A stretch of 62,208 nt of DNA from Micavibrio sp. (GTDB taxonomy: Bacteria; Pseudomonadota; Alphaproteobacteria; Micavibrionales; Micavibrionaceae): the NCBI GenBank assembly GCA_002687495.1, contig NZAJ01000060.1, positions 1-62,208 on the forward strand, in the 5' to 3' direction. Every line of letters begins with the position of its first letter. Position 1 is the first letter of the stretch. Position numbers and translations under genes: made by a program. Shown here piece after piece: positions 15,091-24,484 of this stretch. The notes below the pieces were generated by a model that ran no database searches, was not told the origin of the DNA, and saw only the letters and a program-made list of their open reading frames with translations.

Positions 15091-17667
15091 TTAGTAGAAG
15101 CCGCCAGTACCGCCAGTATTCGCACGTGGTCTTTGATTGATTGGCGGAGTCTCAGGCTCGTTTTCTGGCTGAGGTTGCTCGTTGTTTTCAAGGCTTTGAA
15201 TGAGTGAGTTGTAATCAAAAGGTTGGTTAGGATCGATATTTTCTGGATCAATTTTTACGTCTTCTAGGTAATTATAATCATCGAAATCTCTTAGGATATT
15301 GATGCCAGTTCCATCGAGAATATACATGTTTTCAGTAGGCTCAGTGCCGATTTGGAAAGCTTCCCATATGACCTTCTCATCACCAGGTTTAGCGCGTGCG
15401 CCTGTTTCAGCATTAATCTGAACATTACGAATTCCATCAGGTATACGGAATGGCTTGATCGGTTCGTCTTTGAGCGCTTCAGCCATGAAGTCTTTGAAGA
15501 TTGGTACAGCAACAGAAGAGCCCGTTTCACGGCGCCCTAATGAACGTGGTTCATCAAAGCCGACAAAAACACCGACAACAAGATCAGGGGAAAAGCCTAT
15601 AAACCATGTGTCTTTAGATTCGTTGGTTGTTCCTGTTTTACCAGCTAGTGGGCGGCCAAGTGATTTTATACGTACGCCTGTTCCGCGTTCTACAACACCT
15701 TCTAGAATGGAGACCATTTGATAGGCTGCGCGTGGATCTGCTAATTGTTCACGATTTTCTGGTAGAGCTGGTGTTGGTTGATCTTCCCAGCGTATTTTGC
15801 TTCCGCAATTTGTGCATGATCTATCATCATGGCGAAAAATTGTTTCCCCATAACGATCCTGAATACGGTCGATAATGGTCGGTGTGATTTTTTTACCGCC
15901 ATTAACTAACACGCCATAAGCGGAAGTGATGTTTAGAAGAGTGGTTTCGCTTGCGCCGAGTGAATTTGAGAGCATAGGCGGCATATTTTCATCAATGCCA
16001 AAGCGCTTTGCGTAATCGCTCATCATATCCATGCCAAGATAATCAGCCAGTCGGACGGTCATGAGGTTTTTAGATTTTTCTACGCCCACGCGGATAGGTG
16101 TTGGACCATAATATTCATTTGAATAGTTGGTTGGTGACCAGAAATGGCCTGGGCGGTCTTCGATCACAAAAGGCCCATCTAGAACAAGTGTCGCCGGTGT
16201 AAATCCATGCTCTAAAGCTGCTAAATAAACGAAAGGCTTGAAAGCCGAGCCTGGTTGGCGTTTTGCTTGGGTTGCACGGTTAAATACAGATGTCTCGTAT
16301 TTCCAGCCACCCTGCATAGCGAGGATACGGCCAGTATGAGGATCAAGAGCGAGGACTGCGCCTTGTACATCTGGGATTTGGCGAAGCTCATAAGCGTTTT
16401 CTTTATCTTGTTTTGGAGCGACCATAATGATGTCGCCTGTTTTAATCGCATCAGAAGGTTTTTGGATTTCAGGGCCTCTTGCATAACCTTGATCGAGATA
16501 TTCACGTGCCCATTTCAAGTCATTGAGTGCAATAGTCCCATTACCGCCTTCTTCTAGCAAAAGTGAGGCTTTTTGAGCGTCTGTCTTTGTGACGAGCGCG
16601 ATCTGCCAGTTATCCAGCATTCCTGAGGGTTTCTTAATCGTAGAAAAATCGAAGTTATCAGCTATTTCATGATCGCTTGAAAGAGGGCCGCGATAGCCGT
16701 GGCGCATATCATAAGCCATGAGGCCGTTTTGCAGCGTATTTTCGGCGATAGATTGAAGTTTTGGATCGATTGTAGAACGAACAGCTAAACCGCCGCCATA
16801 AAGGCTGTCTTCCCCATATTGGTTTTCAAGTTCACGGCGGATTTCTTCTGCAAAATAGCGAGCCGTGATTGTACGTGTTTTAGCACGTTCAGCTGTTTCC
16901 AGCGGTGCTTGCAGTGCTATGGCTTCTTCTTCCTTTGTTATGTAGCCTTCCTGCTCCATTCTTTTGATAACCCAGTTACGGCGTGTTATCGCAGCTTTGG
17001 TATTGCGTATAGGGTGATAGTTATTCGGGGCTTTAGGAAGGGCTGCTAAATAGGCCATTTCTGCAATGCTTAACTCATCAAGAGATTTATCAAAATATTG
17101 CAAAGCTGCTGCGGCGACGCCATAAGAGCGATAGCCTAAGAAAATTTCATTAAGATATAGCTCAAGGATACGGTCTTTGGTGAGCGCTTTTTCAAGGCGG
17201 CTGGCGAGGATAGCTTCTTTGATTTTTCTTTCAAAAGAACGCTCATTTGTGAGGAGCATGTTTTTGACAACTTGTTGTGTGATTGTCGAGCCGCCAACAA
17301 CACTGACATTTCTGCCGATGAGATGTTGGGCATAGATAAAGACAGCGCGCATAAGTGCGGTTGGGTCAACGCCTTCATGGGTGTAGAAATTTTGGTCTTC
17401 TGTGGCGATGAATGCTTGCTTGAGCTTTTCAGGTATAGATTCGATTGGAATAAAGACGCGCTTTTCTTGTGCAAATTCTGCCATGAGGCGACCATCACCT
17501 GCATAAACACGCGATACGATTGGTGGCTCATAGGTTTTAAGTTGGTCGTAAGCTGGGAGCTGGCTGCCGTAATAATGAAATACACCAAATATCGAGGCTA
17601 CACCGAAGAAGAAGCCAAGGCAGCCTAATGAAAATAGGCCAAGAAATCCGTACCAGATATATTTCAT
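15091..17667 (-). CDS. mrcA: Penicillin-binding protein 1A, bifunctional
   Basis: 858 aa class A PBP that polymerises and cross-links peptidoglycan in the periplasm. One N-terminal membrane helix is followed by the GT51 transglycosylase domain (ATEDQNFYTHEG with the catalytic Glu near residue 90; GGSTITQQ). The transpeptidase domain has SAFK near 475, SKN near 525 and KTGTT near 678. The tail is rich in P, E and N. Its position just downstream of mlaEF suggests a shared envelope theme; the 11-bp spacing permits one transcript. Confidence 0.95.
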   Translation of the reverse strand: MKYIWYGFLGLFSLGCLGFFFGVASIFGVFHYYGSQLPAYDQLKTYEPPIVSRVYAGDGRLMAEFAQEKRVFIPIESIPEKLKQAFIATEDQNFYTHEGVDPTALMRAVFIYAQHLIGRNVSVVGGSTITQQVVKNMLLTNERSFERKIKEAILASRLEKALTKDRILELYLNEIFLGYRSYGVAAAALQYFDKSLDELSIAEMAYLAALPKAPNNYHPIRNTKAAITRRNWVIKRMEQEGYITKEEEAIALQAPLETAERAKTRTITARYFAEEIRRELENQYGEDSLYGGGLAVRSTIDPKLQSIAENTLQNGLMAYDMRHGYRGPLSSDHEIADNFDFSTIKKPSGMLDNWQIALVTKTDAQKASLLLEEGGNGTIALNDLKWAREYLDQGYARGPEIQKPSDAIKTGDIIMVAPKQDKENAYELRQIPDVQGAVLALDPHTGRILAMQGGWKYETSVFNRATQAKRQPGSAFKPFVYLAALEHGFTPATLVLDGPFVIEDRPGHFWSPTNYSNEYYGPTPIRVGVEKSKNLMTVRLADYLGMDMMSDYAKRFGIDENMPPMLSNSLGASETTLLNITSAYGVLVNGGKKITPTIIDRIQDRYGETIFRHDDRSCTNCGSKIRWEDQPTPALPENREQLADPRAAYQMVSILEGVVERGTGVRIKSLGRPLAGKTGTTNESKDTWFIGFSPDLVVGVFVGFDEPRSLGRRETGSSVAVPIFKDFMAEALKDEPIKPFRIPDGIRNVQINAETGARAKPGDEKVIWEAFQIGTEPTENMYILDGTGINILRDFDDYNYLEDVKIDPENIDPNQPFDYNSLIQSLENNEQPQPENEPETPPINQRPRANTGGTGGFY

Positions 17668-17678
17668 AACGTTATAAT

Positions 17679-18455
17679 TTACGCCACTCGACGGGTTATT
17701 GGCCCATCGGCGCGACCATGGATGAATTGTTCAATATACTCATTACCAGAATTATCTAGTTCTTCGACGCTGCCATGCCAAATGATTTGTCCTTCATGGA
17801 TCATTGCTACATAGTCTGCGATTTTTCTTACTGAGCCCATGTCATGGGTAATAGAAAGCGCTGTTGCGCCAATTTCTTTGACTTGTTCAACGATTAAATT
17901 ATTGATGACGTCGGCCATAATCGGATCTAGTCCTGTTGTTGGTTCATCGAAGAAGATAATTTCAGGGCTTGTTGCTACAGCGCGCGCTAAGCCTACACGC
18001 TTTTGCATCCCGCCAGATAGTTCGGCCGGGTATAGATCAGCGACTTCAGGCTTTAGACCTACGGCTTTGATTTTTGCTATTGCTATTTCGCGGGCTTCCT
18101 TGCGGTTCATGCGGCGGCCCTGAATGAGCCCAAAAGCTACGTTTTCCCAGATTTTTATGGAGTCAAATAAGGCTGCACCTTGAAACAGCATGCCGAATTT
18201 AAGCATGAGCTGGTCGCGTTCTTTAGCCGATATATTTGTAATATCTTGCCCATCAATTTCGATTGTGCCCGCATCCGGTTTAAGTAGGCCTAAAATACAT
18301 TTTAGAGTGACGGATTTTCCTGTGCCTGAACCGCCAATAACAACAAGTGACTTACCTGCAGGCACTTCTAGGTCAACACCTCTAAGGATATGATTGTTTC
18401 CAAAAGCTTTTTTTACGCCAGTGAGTTTAATTTTCGGAGTTTCGATCGTGCTCAT
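17679..18455 (-). CDS. mlaF: ABC transporter ATP-binding protein MlaF
   Basis: 258 aa. Walker A GGSGTGKS near residue 42, signature LSGGMQKR near 147, Walker B IIFFDEP near 168. The sequence around GLDPIMADVINNLI is typical of MlaF. It powers phospholipid transfer between membranes with the permease MlaE, whose gene overlaps it by 4 bp. The substrate-binding MlaD and other Mla parts are not adjacent. Confidence 0.9.
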   Translation of the reverse strand: MSTIETPKIKLTGVKKAFGNNHILRGVDLEVPAGKSLVVIGGSGTGKSVTLKCILGLLKPDAGTIEIDGQDITNISAKERDQLMLKFGMLFQGAALFDSIKIWENVAFGLIQGRRMNRKEAREIAIAKIKAVGLKPEVADLYPAELSGGMQKRVGLARAVATSPEIIFFDEPTTGLDPIMADVINNLIVEQVKEIGATALSITHDMGSVRKIADYVAMIHEGQIIWHGSVEELDNSGNEYIEQFIHGRADGPITRRVA

Positions 18456-19258
18456 GAGAAGAAAACCTGCGTTAAGAGATAGTTGAATATCAAGATCAGT
18501 ATGGAAGCTGAGACAACTGCATTTGTCGTTGCATTTCCAACGCCTTGTGCGCCGCGGCCTGAATTATAGCCGTGATAACAGCCCATAATAGAAACGATGA
18601 AACCAAAAGCTCCTGCTTTGACGAGGCCAGAGATGACATCCATGGATTCTAGAATATCCCATGTTTGGCTGATATAGTTATTGGGGTTAAAGCCGAGTTT
18701 GTATACTGAAACAATATAGCCACCATAAACGCCGATAATATCGCCAATTAGGACTAAAATCGGCAAGGTGATTGCGCCAGCTAAAACGCGGGGTGCGATA
18801 AGGTATTTATATGGATTTACCGAGAGTGTTGTGAGGGCATCAATTTGCTCTGTTACACGCATAGTGCCGATTTCAGCGGCGATGGATGCGCCTACGCGTC
18901 CTGCAACCATCAAGCCTGCAAGTACGGGGGCTAGTTCACGGGTTACAGAGAGAACAACAACGCTGGCGACTGCGCCTTCTGCATTAAAACGGGTAAAGCC
19001 TGTATAAGATTGTAAGGCTAGCACCATTCCAGTGAAAAGAGCGGTCATGCCCACAACTGGCAGGGAGTAATAGCCAATATCTTTAAGTTGGCGCCATAGT
19101 TGTGATGGGAAATATGTTGGCGTTACTATGTGGTAGAGTGAAAGCCCTATGAAACGTGTGATTGCACCAGTTTTTTCGAAAAGATTGAGTAACGCTGCCC
19201 CAACCATTTGGAAAATATTCAGAGACGGCTTTTGATTTTGATTGGAATGTGCTGTCAT
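18452..19258 (-). CDS. mlaE: Phospholipid ABC transporter permease MlaE
   Basis: 268 aa with five or six membrane helices. Family marks are SLPVVGMTALFTGMVLALQ, LAPVLAGLMVAGRVGASIAAEIG and EQIDALTTLSVNP. It forms the membrane channel of the retrograde lipid transporter with MlaF. The ATGA junction with mlaF indicates translational coupling. Confidence 0.92.
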   Translation of the reverse strand: MTAHSNQNQKPSLNIFQMVGAALLNLFEKTGAITRFIGLSLYHIVTPTYFPSQLWRQLKDIGYYSLPVVGMTALFTGMVLALQSYTGFTRFNAEGAVASVVVLSVTRELAPVLAGLMVAGRVGASIAAEIGTMRVTEQIDALTTLSVNPYKYLIAPRVLAGAITLPILVLIGDIIGVYGGYIVSVYKLGFNPNNYISQTWDILESMDVISGLVKAGAFGFIVSIMGCYHGYNSGRGAQGVGNATTNAVVSASILILIFNYLLTQVFFS

Positions 19259-19323
19259 GAAGCGGTTTATCCTGCTAAAAAATATGAGAGAAAAGGTAAA
19301 CTATTGAAGGGCGTGCGTCCAGA

Positions 19324-19989
19324 GTGAATCAGATGCAAAAGATTGATAGTCGTGAATTAATTGATATGGCAGAAATGCTGAGTGATCTGCCTGTTCGAAT
19401 CGAGTTGGCTTATGCTTTAGAGGATAATTTACTCTTTGGTGAGCGTATTTACGGAGCGGAGGCGAAGTTATGGCTGCATGTACGCTTGGCAAAAATAGTT
19501 GAAATATCGGCACGAAGCCTAGTTGGAAGCGATTACCGCCTTGTGCTTTATGATGGGTTGCGAACGACTACAGCGCAAGAGAGGATGTTGAATACAAAGC
19601 GGGTGCAAGATCATCCGCACTGGCTAGAGGAGCCACGATTGCTCTCTCCGCCGGGTAAGGGTGCGCATCCAAGGGGTATGGCTATTGATGTGAGCTTAGA
19701 GCATAGAGAAGATGGTCTGTTGGATATGGGCAGCGCTTTTGATTATTTAAGTGATGATCCTTCGCCAAAGGGTAATATTGCGCATCGGCAATATGAGCAT
19801 AGTGATGAAGTGATGCAGAATCGTAAAATGCTTGATGATTTAATGCTTAAGGCTGCAGAAGCTTGTGGTGAAGAGCTTTTACTCTTGTCGCAGGAATGGT
19901 GGGATTTTAGGCTTACCCCCACAGTTTATGAGGTGTACGTGCCTTTGTCCGATGAAGATTTGCCGTTGGCAATGAGGATGTGTGATTAA
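19324..19989 (+). CDS. M15 (VanX-like) D-Ala-D-Ala dipeptidase family protein
   Basis: 221 aa from a GTG at 19324 (ATG 19333 also possible). The family elements DYRLVLYDGLR, KGAHPRGMAIDVSL and QEWWDF are present. In VanX the zinc ligands are the His and Asp of SxHxxGxAxD and the His of EWWH. Here the first two are kept (H, D) but the third is Asp (EWWD). It could still bind metal, or be altered in activity. A periplasmic or cytosolic role in D-Ala-D-Ala turnover is likely, fitting the nearby alanine racemase gene. Confidence 0.8.
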   Translation: MNQMQKIDSRELIDMAEMLSDLPVRIELAYALEDNLLFGERIYGAEAKLWLHVRLAKIVEISARSLVGSDYRLVLYDGLRTTTAQERMLNTKRVQDHPHWLEEPRLLSPPGKGAHPRGMAIDVSLEHREDGLLDMGSAFDYLSDDPSPKGNIAHRQYEHSDEVMQNRKMLDDLMLKAAEACGEELLLLSQEWWDFRLTPTVYEVYVPLSDEDLPLAMRMCD

Positions 19990-19992
19990 TGT

Positions 19993-21078
19993 CTAATCAA
20001 TATATGTACGTTTATATCTTTGACCTAGTGAAGTGAGAATTTCATAGCTGATTGTTCCTGCATTTTTGGCAAGCGCATCTAGGCTATTGTTTTTTCCTAT
20101 AATTTCAATGTGATCACCAATAATAGGCGCGTCTTTTTTAGGGATAGCGCTGATATCAATGATGGTTAAATCCATCGATATTCGTCCACGTACAGGGCAA
20201 GGACAGTCTTTATAATAAAAGGATGTGTTATTGCTCAATGTTCTGGGTAATCCATCAGCATAGCCAATGTTAATTATGGCTAGCTCTGTGTCTTTTTCAA
20301 ATTTATAGGTTAGATTATAGCCGGCTGTTGAGCCTTTCTTGGCGGTTAAGATTTTAGCAATTGGTGCGGTGAGCTCGATGACTGGGCTCATTGGGTTTTG
20401 TTGTAATGGCACAGGATTGCCGCCATAAAGGGCGATACCTGGGCGTAAAAGCTCAAAATGGTAGTCGTTATGTAGGAAGATGCCTGATGAATTGCAAAGA
20501 GAATTTTTAATATGCGGAAAGTGCTCAGTGATTTCTTTAAAGCGTTGATATTGCTTATGTGATTCAGTTTTTTCAGGTTCATCGGCACTAGAAAAATGGC
20601 TTAAGATCAGAGCTATGTCGATATTATAGGTAAGCTCAGGGTTGTTTTTAATTTCATGAAATTCTTCTTTTGTTAGTCCGAGCCTGTTCATGCCTGTATC
20701 AAAATGTAGCGCGCAAGAAGGAAGCCTTTCATTTTGCTTATAAAGGGCGAATTGAGAAATATCAGTTAGGATAGGCGATATTTGATGGTGTATGTATGTG
20801 TTAAGTGTATGTGTGTTAAAACCACTAAATGAATAGAGTGTGTAATCTTCTTTTATAGAATTTCTGAGCTCTATAGCTTCATCAGGATTGGCAACAAAGA
20901 AGGTTTTACAACCTTTTTTAAGAAGCGCTTTGGTGATTTCTATAGCGCCAAGGCCGTACGCATTTGCTTTGACGGCAGCGGCGATTTCTTTGCCGTGGGC
21001 TTTGTTTTTGAGGATATCGTAATTTTCACGCAGAGCGTTTAAGTTAATTGTTAAGTGCCCTACTGCGTCTTTGGTCAT
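19993..21078 (-). CDS. alr: Alanine racemase
   Basis: 361 aa, PLP-dependent fold-III racemase that supplies D-alanine for peptidoglycan. The PLP lysine is K37 in AVKANAYG. The phosphate-binding GISMDL-like region appears as GRISMDLTI, and the late catalytic tyrosine is in NIGYADGLPR. It follows dnaB by 2 bp; this dnaB-alr pair is usual in alphaproteobacteria. Confidence 0.95.
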   Translation of the reverse strand: MTKDAVGHLTINLNALRENYDILKNKAHGKEIAAAVKANAYGLGAIEITKALLKKGCKTFFVANPDEAIELRNSIKEDYTLYSFSGFNTHTLNTYIHHQISPILTDISQFALYKQNERLPSCALHFDTGMNRLGLTKEEFHEIKNNPELTYNIDIALILSHFSSADEPEKTESHKQYQRFKEITEHFPHIKNSLCNSSGIFLHNDYHFELLRPGIALYGGNPVPLQQNPMSPVIELTAPIAKILTAKKGSTAGYNLTYKFEKDTELAIINIGYADGLPRTLSNNTSFYYKDCPCPVRGRISMDLTIIDISAIPKKDAPIIGDHIEIIGKNNSLDALAKNAGTISYEILTSLGQRYKRTYID

Positions 21079-21080
21079 GG

Positions 21081-22598
21081 CTACTCGTAATCATCATCGC
21101 CGTACGCGCCGAAGTGATTTGGATCAAGGTCTGAAAAGCGCGTGAAATTAGGGTCAAAGAACATTTTAACAGCACCAATAGGGCCGTGACGTTGCTTAGC
21201 CACGATACATTCACCAATGTTATGGGCGCGTTCCATGCGCTCTTGCCATTCAAGGTGCTTGTCTGTGCCCGGATCGGGCTCGGTACGAGAGAGGTAATAT
21301 TCCTCACGATAAACGAACATCACAATATCCGCATCTTGCTCGATTGATCCTGATTCACGCAGGTCAGAAAGCTGTGGACGCTTATCTTCACGTTGTTCAA
21401 CAGCACGGCTGAGCTGGGATAGGGCGATTACAGGGATATCTAACTCTTTGGCAATGGCCTTTAAACCACGTGTGATTTCGGAGATTTCCAAGACACGGTT
21501 CTCTGAGGATTGGCGAGAGCCGTTACCGCGTAAGAGCTGAAGATAGTCGACGACGATCATATCTAGACCGTGTTGGCGTTTTAGGCGGCGGCAGCGTGTA
21601 CGTACAGCACCGATAGAAAGCGCTGGCGTATCGTCAATATAGAGAGGGACTTGGCTCATACGTTGTGAGGCTTCGACGAAGCGGCGGAAATCTTCTTGTT
21701 TGATGTTCCCTTTACGGATTGCATCACTTGGAATTTCTGACTGCTCAGAAAGAATACGCCCTGCCAGCTGTTCTGCAGCCATCTCTAAAGAGAAGAATGC
21801 GACGCGTCCACCCTGCTCTCCTCCGCTATCTGCGTAGGCTTTTGCAGCGTTAAAGGCCCAGTTAACTGCTAGGGCTGTCTTACCCATAGATGGACGTCCT
21901 GCAAGGATAAGAAGGTCTGATTTTTGGAAACCGCCGAGTTTTTTGTCAATATCGGCTAGGCCAGATGTCACGCCTGTTACGTTTCCGGCAGTTTTATAAG
22001 CTTTTTCAGCATGCTCAATGGCGATCAGGACAGAGTCTCGTAATGTGACAAAGCCACCTTTTACATCACCTGTCTCTGCAAGCTCGAAGAGTTTCGCTTC
22101 TGCACTTTCGATGGTGGTATCAGAATCTGAATCAAGGCTATGATTATAAGATTGGTTAACGATGTCTTCGCCAAGCGTAATAAGTTCTCGGCGTACGTGT
22201 AGGTCGAAAATTGTACGTGCGTAATCTTCTACGTTAATGACGCTAATAACTGTAGCAGCGAGATCCGCTAGATAGCCTGCACCACCGATTTCGCTTAAAT
22301 CTTCGTCTTTTTCGAAATAGTTTTTAAGTGTAACAGGCGTGGCTGTTTGGCCTCGCTCGATAATTGTTTGAATCGTTTCAAAAATACGCTGATGCGCTGG
22401 CATAAAAAAGTGATTAGCGCGAAGAAAGTCAGAGACTTTTTCGAGTGCACGGTTATCGACGAGCAAAGCGCCTAGCAGCCCTTGTTCAGCTTCTAAGTTG
22501 TGTGGCAATACACGATATGCTGTGGAGCCTTCATTGTTGTCTACTGGCAAAGGAGCCATGTCTGGAATGTCATATGCGAGATCTTGAGTCATGAGCAT
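21081..22598 (-). CDS. dnaB: Replicative DNA helicase DnaB
   Basis: 505 aa. The N-terminal DnaB domain (about 30-135) includes LPHNLEAEQGLLGALLVDN. The RecA-like helicase core (about 205-475) has Walker A GRPSMGKTALA near residue 235, a DYLQLL Walker B and IALSQLSR. There is no intein. Unwinds DNA at the fork with DnaG and polymerase III. Located downstream of rplI on the same strand but separated from it by a terminator. Confidence 0.96.
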   Translation of the reverse strand: MLMTQDLAYDIPDMAPLPVDNNEGSTAYRVLPHNLEAEQGLLGALLVDNRALEKVSDFLRANHFFMPAHQRIFETIQTIIERGQTATPVTLKNYFEKDEDLSEIGGAGYLADLAATVISVINVEDYARTIFDLHVRRELITLGEDIVNQSYNHSLDSDSDTTIESAEAKLFELAETGDVKGGFVTLRDSVLIAIEHAEKAYKTAGNVTGVTSGLADIDKKLGGFQKSDLLILAGRPSMGKTALAVNWAFNAAKAYADSGGEQGGRVAFFSLEMAAEQLAGRILSEQSEIPSDAIRKGNIKQEDFRRFVEASQRMSQVPLYIDDTPALSIGAVRTRCRRLKRQHGLDMIVVDYLQLLRGNGSRQSSENRVLEISEITRGLKAIAKELDIPVIALSQLSRAVEQREDKRPQLSDLRESGSIEQDADIVMFVYREEYYLSRTEPDPGTDKHLEWQERMERAHNIGECIVAKQRHGPIGAVKMFFDPNFTRFSDLDPNHFGAYGDDDYE

Positions 22599-22697
22599 AA
22601 AATAGCGTTATTTATGGCCGCTCACCAGCAAAAGAAATATAGAGGCTGTGAATAGCGGGGGTAAGTTTTCGGGGTGCATTGTAAAGGATGTGGGTAT

Positions 22698-22730
22698 AAA
22701 AAAACCTGCCACAAGGGACAGGTTTTTCTT
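22698..22730. terminator. Terminator between rplI and dnaB
   Basis: AAAAACCTG and CAGGTTTTT form a 9-bp stem around CCACAAGGGA and are flanked by A and T runs on each side, so it would terminate in either direction. It follows rplI on the minus strand. Confidence 0.8.
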
Positions 22731-22754
22731 AAATTTATATATAAGAAGGGACGC

Positions 22755-23483
22755 TTATTCAGCTTCTTTTTCTTCTGTATTTTCTGCGATCGCTTCTTCT
22801 TGAGCCGCTTTAGCAGCTTCTTTTTCAGCTTTCTTTGCAGCGCGCTCTTCAGCTTTAGCTGTTTCTTCAGCTTCTTTTTCAGCTTCTTCAGCTTTACGTG
22901 CTTTTTCAGCTTCCAAAGCGCCTTCTTCCAATACTTCAGCCAAAGCTTCTTCAGTATTGTCTTCAGCAGCTTCTTCTTCAACTGTTGCAAGTTGAGCCTT
23001 ACCAGTTTCAGCCTGAATTTTCGCTTCTTCGTTTGAGCGTGCGATGTTCACGATGATTTCAACTTTAACTTCAGGGTGAAGGATGATTTTCACAGGGAAA
23101 AGACCGATTTCCTTGAAGTTTTGGTTTAGATCAACCATTGAACGGCTGATAACTTGCTTTGATTCTGCTGAAGCAGAGTCTGCAATGTCACGTGCAGTTA
23201 CTGATCCGTATAGTTGACCAGCTTCTGATGCTTGACGAATTAGAGCGACTTTTAGGCCTTCTAATGTTTTTGCCTGCTTTTCAGCTTCTGCTTTACGTTT
23301 CGCATTATCAGCTTCAAGAGATTTCTTTTGGCTTTCAAAATAAGCAATGTTTTCGCTGCTTGCACGAAGAGCTTTCTTCTGTGGAAGCAAGAAGTTACGT
23401 GCATAGCCTGGCTTAACAGCAACAACGTCGCCCATATTGCCAAGTTTTTCTACGCGCTCGAGTAAGATTACTTGTGTAGACAT
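22755..23483 (-). CDS. rplI: Ribosomal protein bL9 with a long charged C-terminal tail
   Basis: 242 aa; bL9 is usually about 150. Residues 1-150 are normal: the N-terminal domain with GDVVAVKPGYARNFLLP and a long connecting helix. The extra 80-90 residues are almost only E, A and K, likely helical or disordered. The tail starts near VEEEAAEDNTEEALAE. Extended L9 tails occur in some alphaproteobacteria. The gene ends the S6-S18-L9 operon. Confidence 0.95.
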   Translation of the reverse strand: MSTQVILLERVEKLGNMGDVVAVKPGYARNFLLPQKKALRASSENIAYFESQKKSLEADNAKRKAEAEKQAKTLEGLKVALIRQASEAGQLYGSVTARDIADSASAESKQVISRSMVDLNQNFKEIGLFPVKIILHPEVKVEIIVNIARSNEEAKIQAETGKAQLATVEEEAAEDNTEEALAEVLEEGALEAEKARKAEEAEKEAEETAKAEERAAKKAEKEAAKAAQEEAIAENTEEKEAE

Positions 23484-23495
23484 ATTCTTATCTCC

Positions 23496-23789
23496 TTAAT
23501 CTTTATTGCGAGGCGCACGTGGTGCACGAGGCGCTTCACTTTCAGTGTTAACGTAAGGCATCAAGGCCATGAAACGTGCACGTTTAATAGCGCGTGCAAG
23601 TTCACGTTGTTTCTTTTGTGAAACAGCAGTGATGCGGCTAGGAACAATTTTACCGCCTTCAGAGATGTAACGGCTTAATGTTCTTGTGTCTTTCCAATCA
23701 ATTTTTGGCGCCTTTGGGCCGCTGAATGGGCAGCTTTTTTGGCGACGGAAGAATGGACGTTTTGCTGTTGGGATATCTGCAGCTGACAT
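23496..23789 (-). CDS. rpsR: Ribosomal protein bS18
   Basis: 97 aa; central [22 protein letters not shown]-type region (conserved DxxxLxxFIxxxGKI/PSR pattern) and [15 protein letters not shown], which bind 16S rRNA with S6. An N-terminal FRRQKSCPF cysteine is kept. Short basic tail. One-base overlap (TAATG) with rpsF. Confidence 0.95.
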   Translation of the reverse strand: MSAADIPTAKRPFFRRQKSCPFSGPKAPKIDWKDTRTLSRYISEGGKIVPSRITAVSQKKQRELARAIKRARFMALMPYVNTESEAPRAPRAPRNKD

Positions 23790-24136
23790 TATGCGGCCTC
23801 CTTCTCTGCTTTATCTGATTTTTTCATCATGACTGATGGACCTTCTGTAGGCTCGTCTAGGCGAAGTGTAAGTGAGCGAACAACTTCTTCATTGATACGC
23901 ATAACACGCTCAAGCTCGATAAGAGCAGCAGCTGGTGCTTCACTTTCGATGAGTGTGTAGTGACCTTTTTTTGCTTTGTTGATTTTGTAAGCAAAGTTCT
24001 TAAGACCCCATTGTTCAGTCTTAAGGATTTTACCGCCTTGGTCTTTGATGAGTGTTTCAAAGCTAGCAGTTAGGTCTTTCACCTGTGCATCGCTTAGATC
24101 TTGCCGTGAGATAAACACGGTTTCGTAGTATGGCAT
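23789..24136 (-). CDS. rpsF: Ribosomal protein bS6
   Basis: 115 aa from ATG 24136, chosen because GAGGAGG lies about 7 bp upstream and MPYYETVFI is the family's usual start; an upstream ATG at 24217 would add 27 unrelated residues. bS6 pairs with bS18 in the platform of the 30S subunit. First gene of the rpsF-rpsR-rplI operon. The region 24137-24480 should hold the promoter. Confidence 0.95.
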   Translation of the reverse strand: MPYYETVFISRQDLSDAQVKDLTASFETLIKDQGGKILKTEQWGLKNFAYKINKAKKGHYTLIESEAPAAALIELERVMRINEEVVRSLTLRLDEPTEGPSVMMKKSDKAEKEAA

Positions 24137-24484
24137 ATTGCCCTCCTCTCGGTTTTTAAGGCTTTGATATTTTGATTTATCTGTCGTTACTCGGTCGCTT
24201 GTGGCTGTATTAGCCACTGCGCTCCTCGTTCCTAATCTAAATGCAAAATCTCTTTGCCTTGATTAGCCATATGCACCATGCGTATGGCGAGGTTATGAAT
24301 GTTGCGGAATATGGCGCATTTGCTTTGATATGGCAAGTTTTTTTTAATGGTTAAAGCGCCTAAATGGACGATTTCGACTAAAATTGATATAAATCAGTGT
24401 GTTAGCTTGAAATTAATATGCATCTATTTATCCAATATCTTTTTATAAATCCCTTATTTTCAAAGGGTTTAGGTTAAATCTTAA

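Noticed and set aside
22674-23036. Phe/Ser-rich plus-strand frame opposite rplI
   Set aside because: It is the antisense translation of the Lys/Glu-rich L9 tail and includes the terminator.
16481-23210. Other CACGTG hexamers or similar E-box-like words (for example near 16501, 21463 and 23197)
   Set aside because: They lack the flanking TTT/AAA arms of parS, so they were not counted as sites.
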